A DNA stretch of 64,000 bases from Tropicimonas sp. IMCC34043 (GTDB lineage: Bacteria > Pseudomonadota > Alphaproteobacteria > Rhodobacterales > Rhodobacteraceae). Below the pieces are notes generated by a model, which was not told the origin of the DNA, did not search any database, and worked only from the letters and a program-made list of their open reading frames with translations. Within the stretch, counting starts at the first letter, position 1. Every line of letters starts with the position of its first letter. The translations under genes and the position numbers were made by a program. Location: the NCBI RefSeq assembly GCF_003390845.1, contig NZ_QMEK01000003.1:1-64000 (forward strand), in the 5' to 3' direction. This document shows positions 17,273-32,993 of this stretch, piece by piece.

Positions 17273-18523
17273 TCACGCGACGATTTCCGCCGTCTCCAGC
17301 ACCGCGTGGCACAGCACGTCGGCGCCGGCCGCGGCCCATTCCTTGCTGATGTCCTCGGCTTCGTTGTGGCTCAACCCGCCGACGCAGGGGCACATGATCA
17401 TCGTGGTCGGCGCCACCTTGGCGGCCCAGCAGGCATCGTGGCCGGCACCCGACACCAGGTTCATGTGGCTGTAGCCGAGCTTTTCGGCGGCGTTGCGCAC
17501 GTTTGCCACCAGCTCCGGCGTGAAGGTCACCGGATCGAAATGCCCGACCCGCTCGACCGCGCAGCCGACACCGAGCGCTGCGCAGATCCGCGCGGCGCGG
17601 TCCTCGATCTCGTCGCGCATGCGGTCAAGCTTTGCCTGATCGACGGTGCGGATATCGACGGTGAACACCACCTTGCCCGGCAGCACATTGCGCGAATTGG
17701 GGCTGAAGGTCACCTGGCCGACGCCGCCGACGGCATTCGGCTGGGCGGCCATCGCGACCTCCTGCACCATCTCGAAGATCCGCGCCATGGCAAGCCCGCC
17801 ATTCACCCGCATCTCCATCGGCGTCGATCCGGTGTGCGCCTCTTTCCCGGTCAGGGTGAACTCGAGCCACCACAGACCCTGGCAATGGGTGACGACGCCG
17901 ATGTCCTTGCCCTCGGCCTCGAGGATCGGCCCCTGCTCGATGTGCAACTCGAAATAGGCGTGCATCTTGCGCGCGCCGACGTCCTCGTCGCCAACCCAGC
18001 CGATCCGCTTCAACTCGTCGCCGAACCTCAACCCCTCAAGGTCGACCCGGTCATAGGCATAGTCGAGCGTGTGGACGCCCGCGAAAACGCCCGAGGCCAG
18101 CATCGCAGGCGCAAACCGCGCGCCTTCCTCGTTGGTCCAGTTGGTAACGACGATCGGGTGTTTGGTCTTGATCCCCAGATCGTTCATCGTGCGCACCGCT
18201 TCCAGCGCGCCGAGCACCCCCAGCACCCCGTCGTATTTCCCGCCCGTGGGCTGGGTGTCGAGGTGGCTGCCGACATAGACCGGCAGCGCGTCGGGGTCTT
18301 CGCCCGGACGGGTGGCAAACATCGTGCCCATCTTGTCGACGCCAAGGCTCAGCCCCGCCGCCTCGCACCAAGACTTGAACAGGTTGCGCCCTTCGGCATC
18401 GGCATCGGTCAGGGTCTGGCGGTTGTTGCCGCCCGCGATACCCGGTCCGATCTTTGCCATGTCCATGATCGAGTCCCAAAGACGGTCGGGGTTGATCCTG
18501 AGGTTTTCGCCGGGGGCGGTCAT
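17273..18523 (-). CDS. Zn-dependent amidohydrolase (N-carbamoyl-beta-alanine amidohydrolase likely)
   Basis: A 416-residue M20/HyuC-type hydrolase. Metal and catalytic motifs are present: GSHLDTQ (His87, Asp89), GGKYDG (Asp98) and NEEGARF (Glu132/133), and a C-terminal GAGHDA with a metal-binding histidine. The dimerisation or lid domain includes the substrate-binding TGKEAHTGSTPM block. The family includes N-carbamoyl-L-amino-acid hydrolases, beta-ureidopropionases and allantoate amidohydrolases. The neighbouring dihydropyrimidinase and beta-alanine-type aminotransferase favour N-carbamoyl-beta-alanine as substrate, giving beta-alanine, CO2 and ammonia. It starts 3 bp after the ACT gene stop. 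Confidence 0.9.
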   Translation of the reverse strand: MTAPGENLRINPDRLWDSIMDMAKIGPGIAGGNNRQTLTDADAEGRNLFKSWCEAAGLSLGVDKMGTMFATRPGEDPDALPVYVGSHLDTQPTGGKYDGVLGVLGALEAVRTMNDLGIKTKHPIVVTNWTNEEGARFAPAMLASGVFAGVHTLDYAYDRVDLEGLRFGDELKRIGWVGDEDVGARKMHAYFELHIEQGPILEAEGKDIGVVTHCQGLWWLEFTLTGKEAHTGSTPMEMRVNGGLAMARIFEMVQEVAMAAQPNAVGGVGQVTFSPNSRNVLPGKVVFTVDIRTVDQAKLDRMRDEIEDRAARICAALGVGCAVERVGHFDPVTFTPELVANVRNAAEKLGYSHMNLVSGAGHDACWAAKVAPTTMIMCPCVGGLSHNEAEDISKEWAAAGADVLCHAVLETAEIVA

Positions 18524-18526
18524 GAG

Positions 18527-18934
18527 CTACTCCAGTTCTGCTAGGGCGTCCTGCCCCAGGGAGAGGGCCAGCAGCACGGCAAGTGCGGCCTCTGCGCGGT
18601 CGTCCGGGACAAAGACATGGTCGTGATTGTTGGCCGCCACGACATTGCAGGGAATGTCATGGGCGGCGAGGGCCGCCGAAACCGCGGCTGTCAGGCCGAC
18701 GCCGTCGAGCGCCGACAGCACGTCGAGTGTGATCTGGCGAAAGGCGGGCACGCCTTCTGCCGCGGGCAGGATCAGCGACAGGCCCTCGTCCTCGCGGAAC
18801 GAGGCGAGCGCCTCGGGCAGCAGCCGGGCAGCGTCGGCCGGGTCGGTGACGCTCCGGAAGGCGAACCTTCCGGACAGCAGACGCGGCGCCATTGCCCGCA
18901 CCATCGCCCGGCCTTCTGTCACGCGCTCGGCCAT
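18527..18934 (-). CDS. ACT-domain protein (COG3602-like)
   Basis: A 135-residue protein with a duplicated ACT-like fold. The diagnostic stretch is LTAAVSAALAAHDIPCNVVAANNHDHVFVP, close to the CNVVAGxxHDHxFVP signature of this conserved family. ACT domains bind small ligands such as amino acids and often regulate enzymes. The family has no established reaction. It sits between the aminotransferase and the amidohydrolase with 28- and 3-bp spacers, so it is part of the catabolic operon and might sense beta-alanine or another intermediate (inference). The start is uncertain: Met at 18904 has a better-placed AAGG. Confidence 0.8.
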   Translation of the reverse strand: MAERVTEGRAMVRAMAPRLLSGRFAFRSVTDPADAARLLPEALASFREDEGLSLILPAAEGVPAFRQITLDVLSALDGVGLTAAVSAALAAHDIPCNVVAANNHDHVFVPDDRAEAALAVLLALSLGQDALAELE

Positions 18935-18962
18935 CGCTTTGCGTCCCGTACCGCCAGTTTCG

Positions 18963-20288
18963 TCAATCCAGTTCCGTCAGCACTTCGCGCAGCGTGCCGA
19001 TCAACTGATCGATATGGGCCTTTTCGATGATCAGCGGCGGCGACATGGCGATGATGTCGCCGGTGGTGCGGATCAGCACGCCCTTTTCGTAGGCCTTCAG
19101 GAAGGCGGTAAAGGCACGCTTCGTCGGTTCGCCCGGGATCGGCTCCAGCTCCACGGCGCCGATCAACCCCATGTTGCGGATGTCGATCACATGCCGCGCA
19201 TCCGCCAGCGAATGCATGGCCTCTTCCCAATAGGGCGCGAGTTCGGCCGCGCGTTCGAACAGGCCTTCCTCGCGATAGGTCGCAAGCGTCGCAAGGCCCG
19301 CGGCCGAGGCGAGCGGGTTGCCGGAATAGGTATAGCCGTGGAACAGCTCGATCATGTGCTCGGGGCCGGTCATGAAGGCGTCGTGGATCTTGCTCGTCGC
19401 CAGCACGGCGCCCATCGGAATGACCCCGTTGGTCAGGCCCTTGGCCGTCGTCATCAGGTCGGGCATCACGCCGAAATATTCGGCGGCAAAGCTTGCGCCC
19501 AAGCGGCCGAACCCGGTGATCACCTCGTCAAAGATCAGCAGGATCCCGTGCTTGTCGCAGATCTCCCGCAGTTTTTGCAGATAGCCCTTGGGCGGCAACA
19601 GAACCCCGGTCGAGCCTGCCATCGGTTCGACGATCACAGCCGCAATCGTCTCGGGGCCGTGCAGGTTGCAGATCTTTTCCAGTTCGTCGGCCAGATAGGC
19701 GCCGTGTTCGGGCTGGCCGCGGGTCATCCGGTTGTCGGGCAGGTGGGTCGCCGGCAGATGGTCGACCCCGGTCAGCAGCGAGCCGAAGAACTTGCGGTTG
19801 GTGCTGATGCCGCCGACCGAAATGCCGCCGAAGTTGACACCGTGATAGCCGCGTTCGCGGCCAATGAGCCGGGTGCGCTGGCCCTCGCCACGGACCCGAT
19901 GATAGGCGAGCGCGATCTTCAGCGCCGTCTCGACCGATTCAGAGCCGGAGTTGGTGAAGAACACATGCTCGAACGGCTCGGGCGCCATGTCGCGCACCGC
20001 ATTGGCCAGCTCGAAGGCCTTCGGATGGCCCATCTGAAAGGCGGGGGCATAGTCAAGCTCGCCGGCCTGCTGGCGGATCGCCTCGACGATCTTCGGCCGG
20101 TTGTGGCCAGCGTTGCAGCACCACAAGCCCGCGGTTCCGTCCAGCACCTGACGGCCGTCGTCGGTGGTATAAAACATGCCGTCGGCCGACACGAACATGC
20201 GCGGCGCCTTCTTGAACTGCCGGTTGGCGGTAAACGGCATCCAGAATGCAGAAAGATCGTTGGGGGCCGGCTTGTGGTCGAGCGCCAT
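18963..20288 (-). CDS. Omega-amino-acid:pyruvate aminotransferase (class III)
   Basis: A 441-residue PLP enzyme of the beta-alanine:pyruvate transaminase type. It starts with the family pattern DLSAFWMPFTANRQFKK, has SGSESVETALKIA for phosphate binding, IFDEVITGFGR with Asp254, and the PLP lysine Lys283 in TTAKGLTNG. It should transfer the amino group of beta-alanine to pyruvate, giving malonate semialdehyde and alanine, the step after the amidohydrolase. It is the first gene of the minus-strand operon and starts 76 bp from the RutR palindrome. AAGGA nine bases upstream of ATG 20288 is the ribosome-binding site. Confidence 0.93.
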   Translation of the reverse strand: MALDHKPAPNDLSAFWMPFTANRQFKKAPRMFVSADGMFYTTDDGRQVLDGTAGLWCCNAGHNRPKIVEAIRQQAGELDYAPAFQMGHPKAFELANAVRDMAPEPFEHVFFTNSGSESVETALKIALAYHRVRGEGQRTRLIGRERGYHGVNFGGISVGGISTNRKFFGSLLTGVDHLPATHLPDNRMTRGQPEHGAYLADELEKICNLHGPETIAAVIVEPMAGSTGVLLPPKGYLQKLREICDKHGILLIFDEVITGFGRLGASFAAEYFGVMPDLMTTAKGLTNGVIPMGAVLATSKIHDAFMTGPEHMIELFHGYTYSGNPLASAAGLATLATYREEGLFERAAELAPYWEEAMHSLADARHVIDIRNMGLIGAVELEPIPGEPTKRAFTAFLKAYEKGVLIRTTGDIIAMSPPLIIEKAHIDQLIGTLREVLTELD

Positions 20289-20363
20289 TCTGTTTGGTCC
20301 TTATATATACTGGCGTCCCGTGGGTCCTGGTCGGGTCCGGTCCGGGGCTGGCCGGGTGAAGGT

Positions 20364-20379
20364 TTGACCAAATGGTCAG
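20364..20379. promoter_or_regulatory. RutR operator palindrome
   Basis: The 16-mer TTGACCAAATGGTCAG matches the E. coli RutR consensus TTGACCAnnTGGTCAA at all but the last base. It lies between the divergent aminotransferase operon and rutR, 140 bp before the rutR start codon. Uracil or thymine binding to RutR is known to release it from such sites. A second, much weaker TTGGTC...GTCAA arrangement lies at 20,393-20,410. Confidence 0.85.
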
Positions 20380-20393
20380 GATCACGCTATCAC
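20364..20393 (+). promoter_or_regulatory. Candidate rutR promoter overlapping the operator
   Basis: TTGACC (20364-20369) and TATCAC (20388-20393) are 18 bp apart, or CTATCA with 17 bp. The -35 hexamer is part of the RutR palindrome, which would make rutR autoregulated. No equally clear promoter was found for the minus-strand operon. Confidence 0.4.
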
Positions 20394-20503
20394 TTGGTCG
20401 GGATCAGTCAATCCGCCCTCCTCGTGTTACTGCCCGGGGCTGCGACGGCACGTCTCGGGCCCGTGCCGGAAACAAGGCGGATTGATCGGAATTTGAGCGC
20501 CCC

Positions 20504-21139
20504 ATGAATTCTGCAAGACCCAAGGACAAGACTTCGCCCCATCGAACAAGAATCCAGCGCAAGAACCGCGAAGCGATTCTCGACGCCGCGCTCGACGTGT
20601 TTTCGACCGACGGTTTTCGCGGTGCGACGGTTGACAGGATCGCCCAGGCGGCCGGGCTGTCAAAGCCCAACCTGCTGTATTATTTCCCCTCGAAGGAGGC
20701 GATTCATCTGGCGCTTCTGTCCGGGCTTCTCGACCGCTGGCTGGCGCCGCTGCAGGCGCTCGACCCCACCGGCGACCCGGTCGAGGAGATCCTGCGCTAT
20801 GTCCGCCGCAAGCTGGAGATCAGCCGCGAGATGCCGCGCGAAAGCAGGCTTTTCGCCAACGAGATCCTGCAAGGCGCCCGGCACCTGCAGCCGACACTTG
20901 AAACGGTGCTGAAACCGCTGGTGGACGAACAGGCCGCGGTGATCGAAGGCTGGATGCGCGAGGGCCGGATCGCCACCTTGAATCCCTATCACCTTATTTT
21001 CTCGATCTGGTCGCTGACCCAGCACTATGCCGATTTCGACGTCCAGATCCGCACCGTTCTGGGCGAGGCCGAGGGCGACCCCTTCCCCGAGGCGCAGCGC
21101 TATCTGGTGACGCTGTTCACCCGGATGCTGAAGCCGTGA
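20504..21139 (+). CDS. rutR: TetR-family pyrimidine regulator RutR
   Basis: A 211-residue regulator. The N-terminal TetR helix-turn-helix (about residues 25-70) has AILDAALDVFSTDGFRGATVDRIAQAAGLSKPNLLYYFPSKEAI. The C-terminal domain follows E. coli RutR closely: LLDRWLAPLQAL, LEISREMPRESRLFANEIL, IEGWMREG and HLIFSIWSLTQHYADF. RutR binds uracil or thymine and controls pyrimidine use. In E. coli it also links to glutamate and arginine metabolism. It is divergent from the catabolic operon and separated by 215 bp holding a near-consensus RutR box. ATG 20504 is used; the ribosome-binding site is weak. Confidence 0.93.
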   Translation: MNSARPKDKTSPHRTRIQRKNREAILDAALDVFSTDGFRGATVDRIAQAAGLSKPNLLYYFPSKEAIHLALLSGLLDRWLAPLQALDPTGDPVEEILRYVRRKLEISREMPRESRLFANEILQGARHLQPTLETVLKPLVDEQAAVIEGWMREGRIATLNPYHLIFSIWSLTQHYADFDVQIRTVLGEAEGDPFPEAQRYLVTLFTRMLKP

Positions 21140-21221
21140 CGGAAGGTGGCCCGAGCCTGCTCAACCATCGCGCGAGGCCGGCGAAGCTGACGGCGCCGCG
21201 ATTGCGTTAACATCTTGCCTC

Positions 21222-21250
21222 TTGGCAATCGCCATGTTTGCGCCTAAGTA
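21222..21250 (+). promoter_or_regulatory. Promoter candidate for rplJL-rpoBC
   Basis: TTGGCA (21222-21227) and TAAGTA (21245-21250) are separated by 17 bp. It lies about 230 bp upstream of rplJ in a clearly more AT-rich stretch, and a transcript from here would include the whole L10 leader. Confidence 0.45.
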
Positions 21251-21344
21251 ACGCTCTCGCAGATCAGCGTGCGATTCGTCGTGCGCTGTTTTGCGTTTCG
21301 TCCAAGACGGTGGGTGGGGTCGTTTGACCTCTTAATTTCCTGCT

Positions 21345-21483
21345 CGAGACGGGAGACGACAAGATTGGCCAGAGGGTGACCTCGGGTGGATTGGCGCTGA
21401 CCCCGTATACGGACCCGAGTGCCGGAGCAATCCGGCAAGTGAGAGCCGGGGGGTCTCAAGCCCCTCATACTTGGAGTGAAACT
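21345..21483 (+). ncRNA. Ribosomal protein L10 leader
   Basis: The untranslated stretch before rplJ folds into ordered elements: a 7-bp stem (21381-21387 with 21413-21419), a 6-bp hairpin with a GCAA loop (21421-21436) and a third GGGG/CCCC stem around 21448-21464, just before the ribosome-binding site. In bacteria the L10-(L7/L12) complex binds such a leader to repress its own operon. Identification rests on position and foldability rather than a covariance match. Confidence 0.65.
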
Positions 21484-22002
21484 GTGGATAGAGCCCAGAA
21501 AGAGAAAGTGGTCGAGGAACTCGGCCAGATCTTCGAAAGCTCTGGCGTCGTGGTGGCTGCCCGCTACGAAGGACTCACGGTTGCAGAGATGCAGGATCTT
21601 CGCGCACGCGCCCGCGCTGCCGAAAGCTCCGTTCGCGTTGCCAAGAACAGGCTCGCCAAGATCGCCCTGACGGGAACGCCCTGCGAAGGTATGGCCGACC
21701 TCTTGATGGGTATGACGGTTCTGACCTATTCCGAGGATCCTGTAGCGGCCGCAAAGGTCGCCGAGGATTTTGCCAAGGCGAACGACAAGTTCGAAATCCT
21801 TGGCGGCGTGATGGGCGGAACCACCCTGGACCGTGCTGGGATCGCAGCCGTGTCGAAGATGCCGTCGCGCGAGGAGCTTATCGCTTCGATCGTGGCCTGC
21901 ATCGGCGCACCTGCCTCCAACATTGCCGGGGCCATTGGCGCACCTGCTTCGAACATCGCGAGCATTCTCAGCACCATCGAGGAGCGCGGCGAAGCCGCCT
22001 GA
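21484..22002 (+). CDS. rplJ: 50S ribosomal protein L10
   Basis: A 172-residue L10, base of the ribosomal stalk, which binds L7/L12 dimers at its C-terminal helix. Translation starts at GTG 21484, since GGAG lies upstream and the protein then begins [33 protein letters not shown] as in other L10 proteins; a longer in-frame upstream reading would translate the structured leader. [14 protein letters not shown] is the rRNA-binding region. The segment with [22 protein letters not shown] shows a tandem duplication of an eight-residue unit before the C-terminal helix. rplL follows after 67 bp. Confidence 0.96.
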   Translation: MDRAQKEKVVEELGQIFESSGVVVAARYEGLTVAEMQDLRARARAAESSVRVAKNRLAKIALTGTPCEGMADLLMGMTVLTYSEDPVAAAKVAEDFAKANDKFEILGGVMGGTTLDRAGIAAVSKMPSREELIASIVACIGAPASNIAGAIGAPASNIASILSTIEERGEAA

Positions 22003-22069
22003 TCGCGAGACCTTCGCGGGGGTGAAAACCCGCCGTTGGAACACATCTTAGAAAACGGAAACAGTGAAA

Positions 22070-22450
22070 ATGGCTGATCTGAAGAAACTTGCCGAAGAGA
22101 TCGTGAACCTCACGCTTCTCGAAGCCCAAGAACTGAAAACCATCCTCAAGGACGAATACGGCATCGAGCCCGCCGCTGGCGGCGCTGTGATGATGGCCGG
22201 TCCCGCTGCCGGCGAAGCCGCCGCTGCCGAGGAAGAAAAGACCGAATTTGACGTGATCCTGAAAGCCGCTGGCGACAAGAAGATCAACGTCATCAAGGAA
22301 GTCCGCGCGATCACGGGCCTCGGCCTGAAAGAAGCCAAGGATCTGGTCGAAGCCGGCGGCAAAGCCGTCAAGGAAGGCGTCGACAAGGCCGAAGCCGAAT
22401 CGATCAAGAAGAAGCTGGAAGAAGCTGGCGCCGAAGTCGAGCTCAAGTGA
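22070..22450 (+). CDS. rplL: 50S ribosomal protein L7/L12
   Basis: A 126-residue stalk protein. The N-terminal dimerisation domain ([31 protein letters not shown]) is followed by an Ala/Gly-rich hinge and the C-terminal factor-binding domain with [42 protein letters not shown] 22070 is preferred over the in-frame GTG at 22064 because it yields the standard N-terminus. It is transcribed with rplJ, and two hairpins separate it from rpoB. Confidence 0.97.
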   Translation: MADLKKLAEEIVNLTLLEAQELKTILKDEYGIEPAAGGAVMMAGPAAGEAAAAEEEKTEFDVILKAAGDKKINVIKEVRAITGLGLKEAKDLVEAGGKAVKEGVDKAEAESIKKKLEEAGAEVELK

Positions 22451-22474
22451 TCGGGATCTGATTCCGATTTGCAA

Positions 22475-22504
22475 GGCTGGGTCCGGGTAAAACCGGTCCC
22501 AGCC
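22475..22504 (+). other. rplL-rpoB hairpin 1
   Basis: GGCTGGG-T-CCGG pairs with CCGG-T-CCCAGCC around a GTAAAA loop, interrupted only by a T-T mismatch. It lies 25 bp after rplL and has no T-tract, which suggests attenuation or processing rather than simple termination. Confidence 0.75.
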
Positions 22505-22512
22505 GAACCTGT

Positions 22513-22548
22513 CTTGGAAAGGGCTCTGGCTCGCGAGCCCTTTCCAAG
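22513..22548 (+). other. rplL-rpoB hairpin 2, perfect 14-bp stem
   Basis: CTTGGAAAGGGCTC (22513-22526) pairs perfectly with 22535-22548 around an eight-base loop. The long uninterrupted helix resembles RNase III substrates such as the known processing site between rplL and rpoB in E. coli. No T-run follows. Confidence 0.75.
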
Positions 22549-22683
22549 GCGCGGTTAAAATGGTTCGGGAGCCTCCGGTGGGACGGGGGCGGGAATTGAA
22601 CCTGACCCCCTTCTTCGTGAGCGGAACGCAGCCGGAGCCCGACGGCATGCGCGACCGCGAAAGACGAAAGGTTCAGAATTCAC

Positions 22684-26820
<4,137 letters not shown>

Positions 26821-26915
26821 GCCGACGGGCGGGCTAACCCCCGCCTGACGGTCAACGGGCCGCGCGGTGCGACAGCCGCCGGCCCCTCCCTTTGCGCTAC
26901 ATTCGAGGAACTCAA

Positions 26916-31181
<4,266 letters not shown>

Positions 31182-31206
31182 TCGCTGCCGTCACACTGAC
31201 AGAACG

Positions 31207-31236
31207 CGCCCCGCCGGGATCCGGCGGGGCGTTTTT
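31207..31236 (+). terminator. Intrinsic terminator after rpoC
   Basis: An 11-bp stem CGCCCCGCCGG/CCGGCGGGGCG (31207-31217 with 31221-31231), a GAT loop and five T residues followed by CGTTTTC. This ends the rplJL-rpoBC transcript. Confidence 0.93.
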
Positions 31237-31295
31237 CGTTTTCGGTAAGCGGGCAGGGGCAGCGCTGTCGGGGTTCCGGTATCTCGCCTGCCGCG

Positions 31296-32840
31296 TCAGT
31301 TCGGGCCGTCTGCCTTCCAGGCGACAAAGCCTCCGGCGGCGTCCAGAACCGCATAGCCTGCGAGCCTGCCCGAGATCTCGTCGAGCAGTTCCTGCGAGCA
31401 GACCCCGCGCATCGGTCCCTTCAGATCGCCGTTCTTCCAGAGGTCCTCGAGTTTGCTGAGGCGGTCGATGCGGACAAAGGGGCGCCCGTTCGCGGCATAA
31501 TAGGAGGCCAGCGCAGGGATCACCCGGCCGGTTGGCGTGCGCTTCGTGCAGACGACGAGGGTCTCATCGGGCTGCAGTTCGGCGCCGACCTTCGAGAGTT
31601 CGTCGATCTGACTCTGATAGTCTTCGTCCGCCGCGATGCGCAGGGTTTCGGCGGTCTTGATCGGCCCGAGGGCCGCGGCCGAGACGAGCGCGGCCGCAGC
31701 AAGCCCGATCCAGGGGGCGCGGGGCAAGGACAGCAGCACCGCTGCCAGCGCCGCCGTCAGCAGTGGCACCATGATCAGCGAATAGCGCGCGGTCACGTGG
31801 CCGCCGGCAAGAAGCATGCCCGCAACGAAGATCGCGAAGATCGCCGGAAGCGTCAGCAACTCCATCCGCTTCAAGCGCCAGGGCAGCCAGGCGAGCGCCG
31901 CGATGCCAAGCCAGCGCAGAACCGGCTCGTAGTCGATGATCAGTTCGTAGAGGTCGGCAAGGTTGCGCGGGTTTTCGACCGGCCCGGTGGGGGTGAAACG
32001 GCTGATCATCTGGTCGCCGAACAGCTCGCCGAGGGCACCGAGATCATAAAGCGCCATCTGAAACAGAGGCCAGGCAAGCGTACCAAGGACCGCAATCCAG
32101 ACCGAAACCTGGAACCGGCGGTCCGTGCGAAGCTGCCTCAGCGAGAAACCGTGCCGGCCCTTGGTGCGCGACAGCACGAGCAGGAACAGCGCGACCAGCA
32201 CCAGCCCGATCGGCGCCTTTTGCAGCGACCCGAGCACGATGACGACGGCGGTGGCGTACCACCAGCTTGGGCGTCGCAGCGCAAGGATGGTGGTCGCGAG
32301 CGCGAGGGTCGCAAAGAACGTCGCGCCGGAGTCGAGCATCGCGGAGAGCCCGTAGTCCCAGAACTTGGTCGAGCTTGACAGCAGCAGCACCGTGGCGGGG
32401 ATGGCCCAGGGCGACCAGGGGATCAGCGCCAGTACCAGCAAGCCTGCGGCCAGCAGGCTGCCGAGCGTGAACAGCATCGAGGGCAGGCGAAGCGCGATCT
32501 GCAGGTCCATGCCGGTCTCGAGCAGAAGCGCCGTCATCCAGTATTGCAGCGGCGGCTTGTGGAACGAGACCTCGTTCACCGAATAGACCGCAAGCCAGTC
32601 GTGCATCCGCGCGAAGGCGGTCGAGCGGTCGAGCGTGTGGAACTCGTCGTAGTAGCGGAAGCCCGCGCCGGGGAGCAGCTGAAGATGGGCGACCCAGACC
32701 ACGGCGATCAGAAGTGCCGTGACCAGAAGCGGCAGGTAATAGGCCGATCGCTGCGGCACCTGCATGGGCGCGAAGTCCCACGACCGCTTTGCCCCATCGG
32801 CCCCGCCCTCCGGGGTGTCTTCGCCAAGCCGAGATTTCAT
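31296..32840 (-). CDS. Membrane glycosyltransferase, family 39/83 type
   Basis: A 514-residue polytopic membrane protein with about 10-12 predicted helices. The start at 32840 is used because GGAG lies seven bases upstream. After the first helix (about residues 35-55) the periplasmic loop carries FRYYDEFHTLDRSTAFARMHDW, with the Asp-Glu pair characteristic of lipid-phosphate-sugar-dependent PMT/ArnT-like transferases. PPLQYWMTALLLE continues that loop. The C-terminal third is a soluble periplasmic domain. It probably adds a sugar to lipid A, a polysaccharide or a protein. Acceptor and donor cannot be determined. It stands alone between rpoC and glyA. Confidence 0.75.
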   Translation of the reverse strand: MKSRLGEDTPEGGADGAKRSWDFAPMQVPQRSAYYLPLLVTALLIAVVWVAHLQLLPGAGFRYYDEFHTLDRSTAFARMHDWLAVYSVNEVSFHKPPLQYWMTALLLETGMDLQIALRLPSMLFTLGSLLAAGLLVLALIPWSPWAIPATVLLLSSSTKFWDYGLSAMLDSGATFFATLALATTILALRRPSWWYATAVVIVLGSLQKAPIGLVLVALFLLVLSRTKGRHGFSLRQLRTDRRFQVSVWIAVLGTLAWPLFQMALYDLGALGELFGDQMISRFTPTGPVENPRNLADLYELIIDYEPVLRWLGIAALAWLPWRLKRMELLTLPAIFAIFVAGMLLAGGHVTARYSLIMVPLLTAALAAVLLSLPRAPWIGLAAAALVSAAALGPIKTAETLRIAADEDYQSQIDELSKVGAELQPDETLVVCTKRTPTGRVIPALASYYAANGRPFVRIDRLSKLEDLWKNGDLKGPMRGVCSQELLDEISGRLAGYAVLDAAGGFVAWKADGPN

Positions 32841-32993
32841 GCAACGTCTCCAATGTCTGGCAAGGCCAGCATAGGGGGGCATGGCCAGGAATGGCACCCG
32901 GAAACCGGGCCGGGGAGCCGCGTCCGAGCGCGACCCCAACGCGTACGGGCCGCACCTGACCGGCGCGGCCCGTTGACCCCCGTCAGGGCCGGT

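Noticed and set aside
20393-20410. Second RutR box
   Set aside because: TTGGTC and GTCAA half-sites are present but their spacing and orientation do not fit the RutR palindrome.
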